Source of the DNA: Magnaporthiopsis rhizophila
Taxonomy: Eukaryota; Ascomycota; Sordariomycetes; Magnaporthales; Magnaporthaceae
Direction: 5' to 3'
Assembly: GCA_003049465.1 (NCBI GenBank)
Contig: PYSS01000024.1
Coordinates: 62,001 to 126,000 of the forward strand
Length of the DNA: 64,000 nucleotides
The notes beneath the pieces were generated by a model, which saw only the letters and a list, made by a program, of their open reading frames with translations, was not told the DNA's origin and searched no databases. The position numbers were made by a program, and so were the translations under genes. Of this stretch, positions 55,670 to 64,000 are shown one piece after another. Each line of letters starts with the position of its first letter. Position 1 is the stretch's first letter.

Positions 55670-57196
55670 GAAAGGATTGGGGTTTCTGCGGCAGAGGTTA
55701 TCGCCGGTGGTTCAGCGGCATCGCCACTTCCATTGCACGGCGTTTGGGGGATTGGGATTTAGGTGGGAAAAATAACAAGCGATTTCTTTCTCTGCGTTAA
55801 ACTTGCTCCTGTGAACATTCCAGATGCCATGCTGTCACGGCTGTCACTCTGGTCTGTCACAGGCCAACCATATAAAACCATCGCGCTCTTTGGGCAGCAA
55901 ACGTGCCAACCTACTTGGCGCTAGGAGGTTGTTTCCGGTACAGATTAGAGTGGCGATATGGGGGTCTCAGCATAAGATCGAAAACTAGGCCGCCGTCCAG
56001 GGGCTGCCTTGTGCGTACTGGCTCAAGGGTAGGTGTCTATTCGCAACTTTTGTCTGATGTTTTTGCTTCCCCAGCTCCTCTGGTCGCCTTGATCCCAGAA
56101 GGCTCAGCCGCGCATTTTAAAAGTCCGCCCGCCCAACCCGAACAAGAAGGTGTGGTTCATACGGGACGTGGGTGTTTGTGTGCTGTGGCTAGCAGGGTAA
56201 AACGAGCGCATGCGGCGGGAAAAGATGCTCGATTCGCATTCCACCAATAACATGTAGACCTACGCATGTATTAGGAGAAACACATGGGGGTGTGATAGGG
56301 CGTTGAGCTCTGCACTCTGGCTGCAGGGGCAATGTTCTGGCAACGGGATTTGTCTTTGAGGACATGCCAGTACTTGGGAGCAAGGACACGACCACACCCT
56401 ACACTGGGCTCATGTCCTTTCCACTGGCCACCAAGTTTCTAGCACACCCAGCCCCCAGATTTATTATATTTTCCTCTCCGTGGGGGCTGTTACTTTGCTC
56501 CGGTCGACATCACGGAAGTCGGTAAATGCTGGGCCCCAAGACCGTGGACCGAGGTTGTCAACTTGGCAAATCTCAGGCTCGGCGGCGCCCAAATGCGAGA
56601 TATATCAGCATTTCGCATCACAGTCGGATCTCTAGTCCAGAATCTCCTCATTGAGAATGAGGAGTATGTTCCAGTCTGTGGCGTTGGAGATCTAGACTTC
56701 GGGTGGTTGCCACCCTCGATGTGCTCCCAGGCGAGCTGCCGCGCCGCTTCATTGACGCCTCGGTCATTTCGAGCGGCGAGCGGGACGCTTTTTTCTTTTT
56801 TTTCTTCGGATTGATCGCGTTCGCTATTCCTGTTTTCTTTCACGTCTGCCTGGCACTTCAAGCAGCATATTTCGCTACCTGGTGTCCCTAGAAGCATTTT
56901 TAATGCGATCCTCGTTCAGTCATGCCAGCATGGGAAGCTGATGGACACAAGTTTGGATTCCGAAAGACTGCCATTTCTGCTTTTTCCCCAAAAGAATACA
57001 GTAGCAGCAAACCTTTGGACCTTTATTGGTAGACTCACATCCAATGTCGCTAGCTAACACCCCAGGAGATGGCAGAATCTGTGATGCCCATGAGAAAAAA
57101 GAAAGAAAAGGAAAAAAAGTCCAACGAAAACCACGCTGCACGAGGCAGCATACGACTAATACAACAGAAACCAGTCTCTTACTCCCCTCTACTCCC
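55670..57196. other. Intergenic
   Basis: No supported gene. A plus-strand frame at 56563-56814 (contains RITVGSLVQNLLIENEEY) looks somewhat protein-like but has no ATG-led, spliced context. Confidence 0.5.
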
Positions 57197-57801
57197 TCAG
57201 CACAGGAGAGCGAGTGGTGAAGACCGCCTCCAAGTTCGCGGCCTCGCGCTGGAGAACCAGGTGCCGGCGTATAGCCCGGGCCTCCTCGCCAGCGATGTTC
57301 TAAAGCTCATCTTCGGTCCCCCGTTCGGAGGATCACGGGCGACCCATGGCGCGAAAAGCCGCTTCCTTTTGTTGTCGTCGGATATTGTGGTAGGAAGACC
57401 TAGGGCCTGAAATAGGGCTTCCACATTCTCAGCTATGTATCAACGCAAATAAAAAGTGGTAAGTTCAGCATACGTTCCAAATCCGCCAGCTCGTTCAGCG
57501 TTTTGCTGGGCAGGAAGGCATTGACGCGTATCTGAGAAACAATGGCGGCTGTGCATTCAATTAGGCCGAAGAGGATGATGAAGGACCGGGCCCTGAACCT
57601 TGACTGTTGATGTCGAAAGCCACGATGCACGCGGCAGCATATCACCAATATAAAAAGGCAAAAAAACACAAAAAGTGCGCTCAATCGGCTTGCTAGCTCT
57701 CGGAAAGGAGTAACCTTAGGAGGATGCACTCACCTTCGATGCGGCTGAACGGGGGGGATGTCGGGATCGGGTGTGGACTGACCTGGTTGCTGGAGGGCAA
57801 G
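57197..57801 (-). CDS. Partial or decayed membrane protein gene, 5' end not found
   Basis: Minus-strand pieces join in phase: about 57801-57738 (LALQQPGQSTPDPDIPPFSRIE), a 44-nt intron with GTGAGT donor and GAGCTAG acceptor, then ASRLSALFVFFCLFILVICC and onward to about 57475, then a 43-nt intron (GTATGC donor, ACATAG acceptor), then ENVEALFQALGLPTTIS to a TGA at 57197. At least two hydrophobic segments. Upstream of 57801 I find no exon with an ATG in phase. Either the 5' part is lost or an exon is unrecognised. Consistent phases over two introns argue against chance. Family not recognised. Confidence 0.4.
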
Positions 57802-57901
57802 CTGTTAAGTACACGGAACACCGGCATCCTAATCAGGGTTTCGAACTGTTAGCCTCTTGAGCACCTTCAAGGAAGGGTGAAGAGAGCTAGCAAGCCGATT
57901 G
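57682..57901. repeat. Perfect 20-bp inverted repeat
   Basis: CAATCGGCTTGCTAGCTCTC on the plus strand at 57682-57701 recurs as its exact reverse complement at 57882-57901, 180 bases apart. The left arm overlaps the second intron-exon boundary of the partial membrane-protein gene. The right arm lies in a tRNA-like but non-folding stretch. Confidence 0.85.
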
Positions 57902-58915
57902 CCTGACCGTTAAGCCATTGCGCTGATTGTTTGTTGAAGGACTGCGCACCGGACCTTCCCAATAAACCCTGGAACCGCTGGCAGGGCGAGCAGGGCAGGG
58001 CAGAGAGGAGGGCGGGCGCAGACTTGGAGCAGAGCCGCCAACGGGAGAGGCCACGCCGGCGAGCCCAGGCTCTCTGCCCCCACCTGACTGGGGCAGGGAA
58101 ACGAGGCCATATCCAGCCACAATGCCCAGCCCATTCCCCCAGGGTTTGGAGGCGCGGCGCGTGAGGCACGTAGATGCGGCCGCGCTCGCGCTGTTTTGGT
58201 GGTTGGGCACCCGCCCTGCTGGTCCCCTGATACCTCGTACCTGCCGCAGCCGTCCTCTTTTGCAGTCAGCCCATGAGGGCATTGCGGCTCCGCTCTTTCG
58301 AGCCCCGACCCGACTGCAATCTTTTATTCATTGCTCTGCCCATATCTGCCGCACGGAGCAACGTGTGCGGCTGCATATCGATAATTTGATATTTTGAAGC
58401 CATTCACATGCGCTGGGATTGCCGCACAACTCAACAGCAACCAGGCCTCCGCACACGCTTTGCTACATAGGTATATAAAAAAAAACACCCACCACCTCTT
58501 TTCTTCCTTGTGGTATTAAAAAAGAACACCCGGCAATTTCTCACGCAAGGGGCAGCTTTTTATATCAAACGCATGCGACCGCGGCGACGACACCGTATAA
58601 GGGCGCACGCGTCACATATTCTCCCGCTTCCGCAACAGTACCACTCAAACATGTTTGTCTACGCATCACATCCTTCCATCTTGGGAGCAACAGGTCAAGG
58701 AGCAAGAACATGAATTGTGCTAATGGGAATCCTCAAGAAGAAAAAAAAAAAAAAAAAAGCAGGCCGAGACGAATTCCACATCTCTGCAGCGTCATCCATC
58801 GAAACAAGATCTGCTTGGACCGAAGCGCGGTAGGCATAATCCAAGCAGTCATATCGGCTCACCTTAAAGAAAGGCGAGGTGCAGGCCCGCAAACGACATT
58901 CGATACGCCCTCCTC
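57902..58915. other. Intergenic
   Basis: No gene supported. A-run near 58740-58758. Confidence 0.5.
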
Positions 58916-59683
58916 TTACTCAGCGTCCACCTCACCGCGCCGGCACAGGCCGGTACCGCAGTCGGTCTTGGGCTCCGGGGCGGGACGGTTCCTGCAAAGA
59001 CCGGTCGAGCAGTCTCCCATGTCGTCCTGGAGCCCGAGCTTGGGGCTGGGCTTCTTGGGCGTCTTGGGCTTCTTGGGCGCTTTGGGGGTGCGGGCGGGGG
59101 CGCGGGCGCGGAGCTTATCGGCAGCCTCGTCACTCCGGCCGCACAGACCGGTCGTGCAGTCTCTCGCCTCCCAAAGTAGTTTCTTGACTTCGGGGCTGGG
59201 CTCGGTGGGAGCCCCGGTGCGGGGGCCGCACAGACCGGTCGTACAGTCCCCCATATCCTGAAAACGCGGGAGGTCGGAGCTGGGCATCTTGGGCTTCTTG
59301 GGTGTCTTGGGCGTTTTGCGGGCGCGGGCTCGGAGCTTGGCGGGAGCCTCGCCGCGCTTGCACCGACCGTGGGCGGCGCAGGAGACCCCCTTTTGAAGAC
59401 GAATGAGTGTGGGGCTGGGCTCCTTGATATACATGCGGGCGCGGAGCGCGGCGCCCCGGTGTGGAACCGAAATGTGCTGCCAAGGGTTGTTGGGCCTTAC
59501 AGGCTCGTTCTCGTGGTTTTCCTTGGTCATCCCCTCCTCTTCCAACGGCCGCGACCTGTGATGTGTTGCTGCGCGGGCCTTGAGCTCGGCGGGCGGCGCC
59601 TGGGGGGCAGGCAGAGCGGCAACCTGGCTGATGAGCGCGACAGCCACGGCCGCCTTGGCGATGGTGGAAGTGCTGAAGTACAT
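58916..59683 (-). CDS. Secreted protein with four DCxTGLC repeats and Lys-Pro spacers
   Basis: Intronless. The frame extends upstream through a poly-T tract, but the ATG at 59683 directly precedes a signal peptide (MYFSTSTIAKAAVAVALISQVAA), giving 255 residues. Four short loops of type DC(T/S/G)TGLC occur at about 146-152, 175-181, 224-230 and 241-247, plus a related CAAHGRCKRG at 102-111. They are separated by Lys/Pro/Arg-rich spacers such as RKTPKTPKKPKMP and RTPKAPKKPKTPKKP. The first and last loops end in dibasic KRG and RRG. A signal peptide, repeated cysteine loops and basic spacers resemble precursors cut into several small peptides, but no modifying enzyme lies beside it. I recognise no family. 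Confidence 0.7.
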   Translation of the reverse strand: MYFSTSTIAKAAVAVALISQVAALPAPQAPPAELKARAATHHRSRPLEEEGMTKENHENEPVRPNNPWQHISVPHRGAALRARMYIKEPSPTLIRLQKGVSCAAHGRCKRGEAPAKLRARARKTPKTPKKPKMPSSDLPRFQDMGDCTTGLCGPRTGAPTEPSPEVKKLLWEARDCTTGLCGRSDEAADKLRARAPARTPKAPKKPKTPKKPSPKLGLQDDMGDCSTGLCRNRPAPEPKTDCGTGLCRRGEVDAE

Positions 59684-59744
59684 ACTGGAAAGGATGGGAA
59701 AAGAGAAATAAAACGAGAAGCTGAAATAAAACAACAAGGAAATG

Positions 59745-59773
59745 AAAAAAAAAAAAAAAAAAAAAAAAAAAAA

Positions 59774-59813
<40 letters not shown>
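59745..59813 (+). repeat. Interrupted poly-A tract (29 A, C, 39 A)
   Basis: Lies immediately upstream (minus strand) of the repeat-peptide gene and so reads as poly-T in its promoter or leader, 62 bases before the ATG. Confidence 0.9.
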
Positions 59814-59815
<2 letters not shown>

Positions 59816-62800
59816 ATAGGAAAAGATAATGACAAAAGGAAATGGTTCAACTGGGGAGGCACCGGAATGGTGATGGAAGGGAGGAAATTAAGGGAGTATC
59901 ATCGGGGGTTGGATGGCAAGTATTTATGTTGCCTCTTCTTTTGCCCGTTCCCTGCAATGCCAAACCCTGTTCCTGTACCTCGTGTCATCCGACATTAAAG
60001 GATGCTGTCGATGAGGCCCGGGTTGCAGTCGAAACACGAAACATGGTTGATGGACGTGCCAGCGAAACGGCAATACTTCTGGGGCGATCTCATGGTCGTT
60101 GCTGGGGTTCGATGGATGGAGCTCGGCTATTTCTGGGGCCGCTTCGACCTTGCGACGGCCAAAAACAGGAAATTGGGTCCAAACCGCAAGAACACGCAAG
60201 ACTCCTTGAATCGTGACCAAAAATAGTTTTCTTGCATAAACGCTCTGTTTATAGACCAACACCACACCATACCTGTCATCTGGAACGAGGACGGACAAGA
60301 ATAAACTGGCGCATGGCAACAAAAGTCACACAACCGTCATGGTCAGAGTGCAGACAGACTCCGGCTCCCACCTAGCGTTTTGGGGAACGAACGTAAATAC
60401 AGGTACATTCCTGCACGGAGCAGCGTGAGACGCGGGTGGTTGCGCGTATTTTTGTTCGACACAGACGTGGACGATCCGTTTACGTCAAATACACTGGACG
60501 TCTGGTGATCACGGGCATTGGTATCAGGGCTGTGCCCACGTCTCCCTCCTTGATCAGTTGGCTCGCGGCATTTTGCCGAGTCAATGCCTCCACGCCCCAC
60601 CAACCTATGGGGAAGCACCCATCCGGGGAAAGGCACGCATCGTCTGACAAGCAGAGAATGCACTGCCGTTTTCTAGGTTCGTCCCGGTCCCTTGATCTCC
60701 GCCGCTTGCAGCCCAAGACCCCTGCTGTCAAAAAAGAAAAAAAAAAGTGGTCGTGCTGACATTACTCCAGGTCTATCGCTGACGGCATGGGTCGGGTTCC
60801 CTGGCGACCCCACGGCCGCCGCATCCTCGCCAATCTTCTCCGCCCAGGATTGCGTCTTCTTTCATGACAGGCCCCCACCATCAGCCAGGCTCGCCAGCCT
60901 AGCGATGACTATGCAAGGCTGCCAATGCGACGCCGTCCATTCTTTGCGTCGGCGAGCACCCACTTTTCCTCCTTGGTCATGCCGACCCGCTTACATTCCC
61001 ACTCCCGACTGCCCGGGAGCGGACAAGGGAGATCGCGGTGCACTCCTGGTTAGCATCCCCAAGAGGAGACAGTAACTCCTTGCCCGCCCGCTTCGTGGTA
61101 TGACCGCCGTCGCTTCCATCAGGCCAACGTCCCCTGTCCCTAACTTAGCGAAGAGTCTGTTGCTAATCCAGCTGGAGGAAGAAGCCCGCAGCCGGAAGCC
61201 TAGTGGTAGCCATCCGCAAAAGCCCTAGTAGAAACGATTCGAGTCGAGATCGCTCGCCATTCGCCGTCCTACACGTGAGGCTCATGCGCTGTCCTCCTAC
61301 TTGCCACCATCACCCGCTGAAGCCTCGAGCCCTCAACTTTGGGGCGGGGTGCGGACGAGATCGAGAGGTTGGAGACGTACGAGCAGACCGAGCTACCCAG
61401 AGCCTCGGCAATTGCAGAGCAAAACAAGACCAGATCTTCAGCAGATAGGTCAAGTCCGACGAGGCGCGAGGAGAGCGGTCGCTCGGGGGCTCCGGGAGAT
61501 GCCCAGGAGTGCCTTTAGGTGCCACCTCTGGGATACCTAGGGGCTTGGCTCTAGCCGCTCGTGCTGATGCTTTGGCTGACCACCTGACAGCGAAGCTCTG
61601 GCATCTTGTCTGGTATGGTGCCCACCGAGTGATGGTATCGGGGTCTTACGGTTGACCAAGGGGCACAGAACAGAGAGCGCTTCCGACACAAGGTAAAGGG
61701 ACTGAGCTAGCTTTGGCTTCGTTGCTTGTACATCCCAGCTTTTCTGTCTTTAGAGCCGGTCGTTCTGCTAAAGCCACCCAACTGCGGCGGGGGAGGTCGC
61801 CCATAGGCCCTGGACCGGTTGATCCCTCGATTAGTCTCCATTGGCTAGCCCGACGTTCTGTAGTGACTATCACAGCTTATGCAAATCCTGGGACATTCCC
61901 GGCATCCCGGCGGGCATGCCTGCTGGGCCGCTATCCATCACCTAGTCCAACTTGGTGTATTGGGCACCCGGACGCCCGGAGGTCGCGCTTCCCGAGTCCG
62001 TCCGCGGTCTCACCAAGGCCTGAGTGCTGTACCTCACGGTAAAGCGCGCCTTGTTGTGCTGCTTCGCGGGGCGCGTAGAGGCGGACGTCGATGGTTGTAG
62101 GTGACGGAGTCCTACTCTGGAGGCGCGTAGAGGCTCACAGGCTCTCAAAACGCCGATGTAGGGCTCTGCATATAATAGACAGGGGAAGGCGATTGCGACG
62201 GCACCAGATAGTACGTCTTTGCTCTCCTGAGATGACCCCAAAGCAGTTCCATGGACGCGCCACCGGCGGTCAATCCACGGCAGCCTCTGTGCTCTCTTTC
62301 TATCTATAGAAGTCTCTGCCACGCGAAACTTCTGGGAGATCGGAAGAACGGGCATACCCTTTGCCTACCGAAGCATCTTCGCAGCCATGGAGATATCTGC
62401 TATCTGCTCTTAAGGCCCTGTGGAACCTACCAGCTCTATCCGCTTATTGGAGTGCTCGTAAAAACTCTATATGTAACTGCCTACACACATTCTGGCACAA
62501 GCGACACTGAGGAATGGCTCGCATCTGAAGTGACCGGCGGGGTCAATAAGTGCATGCTCTCAGAGACTTCAGCGTTTACAAATGGAACTGTCTAGAGTGT
62601 GCGTGGTAACAATTTTATGCGGCCTTTCTCGGGTAGGTGGCAATGCCTTCTCTGATGTGCACTAAGCTGCCTGCCTCGGTGGACAGGTGGGATGGGAACG
62701 GTAGGCCAGGTCTGGCCTAGGGGCCTGCGCCCAATCGGTCTACTATCGGAATGGCTGCGCGCCCGTCGTTCGCTGTTTTCTCTTCCAGGCTGTCTCCCGC

Positions 62801-64000
62801 ATACCGCGTCTACGCTGGGAAGGTGCCATGCTCTCCAGCCTCAGCGGGCTAAATGCGAGCCCCGTTTCCCAGTCGAGACGCCCTGGAATCGCAACACACG
62901 CTGGCAAAAAGTCGAGAGCTGCCCCGGGCATGTGGATGTCGACGCCTAGCGACAGTGAGGTGTACATGGCGTGCCTTTCAGATCACACCGCTGTGGATGG
63001 GCCTGCTTTCTGGCTGGCAGTTTCAGTCACTCCTACACTGCGAAGGACCCACGATAACTAGGTACCTAGGTAATCAGCATAGCAGCGCGGGCATTGGGTA
63101 AGGTATCACAGAAGGCACGGCGTGTTCACTCCCCAGGGCCATGGAAGCTGCGCTGGGTGTTGGGCAGCCGAGGCGTACCTATCGTGGGCTGTGCTCTAGT
63201 GGTGGACTAGTGACGGGGGTGATTGCCCGCGACTGGGGCGTGGATCTATCGGCTCTACCAATGTGCGTAATGGAAGCTTCACGTGCAAGGTACATGAGCT
63301 AGAGCCCGTCATCGAGAGCTCGTGGCCATCCCTGTCCATCCGAGATGCTACTGCCTCGCTATCGCGTGGTCACCGTTACGGCGTGTGCTGCTCCAGATCG
63401 GGCAAGAAGCTTCCTCGACTCAGCACCAAAGGCCGCCTAGACACAATATGTACTTGTCCACGCTTCTTAGCGCAAGTTGGTACTTCGTTGAGGGTACCGA
63501 CCTACACCGAACCACCGTCGCCTGCCTGCGATTACTGCATCTGGACGGCAGGAACTAGCGCTACCAGTCCTGCCTTTGCTCTTGTTGATCTCGGCTCTTC
63601 CTTCTGGTTCTGGATACCTTCCCTAGCTTCTTCTGAGTCCCTGATGCTTCGCTGTTGCCTTCGGGTGGTGGCTGACGCGACCTCCCCCGCCTGGAGCTCT
63701 CTGGCGCTCCAGCTGCGTGGGCTGTCGGCACATTTAAACCCATCCAGTTCCCCCGTCTGCCTCTCCCAAAATTTGAACTCTCCTCCATCATCGGACACCT
63801 TTCAATATGATTGAGTACCCATTCTTACTCAATCCTTTTTGAGTATCCCTACTCAATATATTTGTCTACTACCATCTCTCCTCCACACCACAAACAAAAC
63901 AAAACTTTGTCTCTTTTTCGTCCTGGGGGCAGGGCCCGCTGGGAACCCGAACAAGAACCCCACCTGCCCCCGGGAGGACCTCCATTTGAGCTTTTATTCA
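59814..64000. other. No supported gene; possibly retroelement-derived at right end
   Basis: About 4.2 kb of short frames on both strands. Protein-like fragments include GADEIERLETYEQTELPRAS (plus strand near 61355) and MSDDGGEFKFWERQTGELDG (minus strand from 63798). Neither extends into a recognisable domain. The last 200 bases have an AT-rich, hairpin-bearing character unlike the rest and might be part of a long terminal repeat. All of this is uncertain. Confidence 0.4.
63811..63856. repeat. Two tandem short hairpins, TTGAGTA...TACTCAA
   Basis: TTGAGTA at 63811 pairs with TACTCAA at 63826. A second TTGAGTA at 63839 pairs with TACTCAA at 63850. All four arms are exact. Confidence 0.85.

Noticed and set aside
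61190..61255. tRNA-like TAGTGGTAG and GATTCGAGTC
   Set aside because: Arms do not pair into acceptor, anticodon or T stems at the required spacing.

Overview
The window looks like chromosomal DNA of a filamentous ascomycete, most likely a Sordariomycete. Coding exons are GC-rich, introns are short (about 45-180 nt) with GTRNGT donors and YAG acceptors, and the conserved genes (RSA4, SVP26, BUD23, a TPS3-type trehalose subunit, a VCX1-type antiporter, a LysM protein) are fungal types. Genes occupy well under half of the window. The rest is gene-poor sequence with long poly-A/T tracts, minisatellites and decayed duplications. No tRNA, rRNA, plasmid or bacterial feature is convincing. All exon structures were derived by eye from splice signals, reading phase and family motifs.

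Layout. 0-2.2 kb: a seven-exon carotenoid cleavage oxygenase (+). 6.7-12.6 kb: secreted proteins, namely a two-LysM protein (+), a three-exon cysteine-rich small secreted protein (+) and an M14 carboxypeptidase (-). 15.4-23.3 kb: a Ca2+/H+ antiporter (-) divergent from an eight-exon, 1201-residue kinase-like gene (+). 24.0-26.8 kb: a Tc1/mariner-family element with matching inverted repeats, inserted at the TA of the stop codon of ribosome-assembly gene RSA4 (-). 32.7-36.3 kb: a TPS3/TSL1-like trehalose synthase complex subunit (+). 37-49.5 kb: an accessory region holding three related, diverged blocks, two intact paralogous orphan genes (92 and 89 aa) with related promoters, and at least two decayed copies. 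50.4-52.2 kb: a secreted alpha/alpha-toroid enzyme-like protein (-). 53.5-55.7 kb: SVP26 (-) and BUD23 (+) as a divergent pair. 57.2-57.8 kb: a partial membrane-protein gene (-). 58.9-59.7 kb: a secreted protein with four Asp-Cys-x-Thr-Gly-Leu-Cys repeats and basic spacers (-). 60-64 kb: no gene I can support.

How the genes relate. The housekeeping genes act in ribosome biogenesis (RSA4 on 60S, BUD23 on 40S), early secretory traffic (SVP26), vacuolar Ca2+ (VCX1-like) and trehalose metabolism (TPS3-like). Separate from these are several secreted proteins that would act outside the cell on chitin, peptides or polysaccharide. The best candidates for undescribed biology are the orphan gene pair at 41.0 and 49.1 kb with its duplicated surroundings, the repeat-peptide secreted precursor at 58.9 kb, and the kinase-like protein with a departed catalytic loop and C-terminal repeats.
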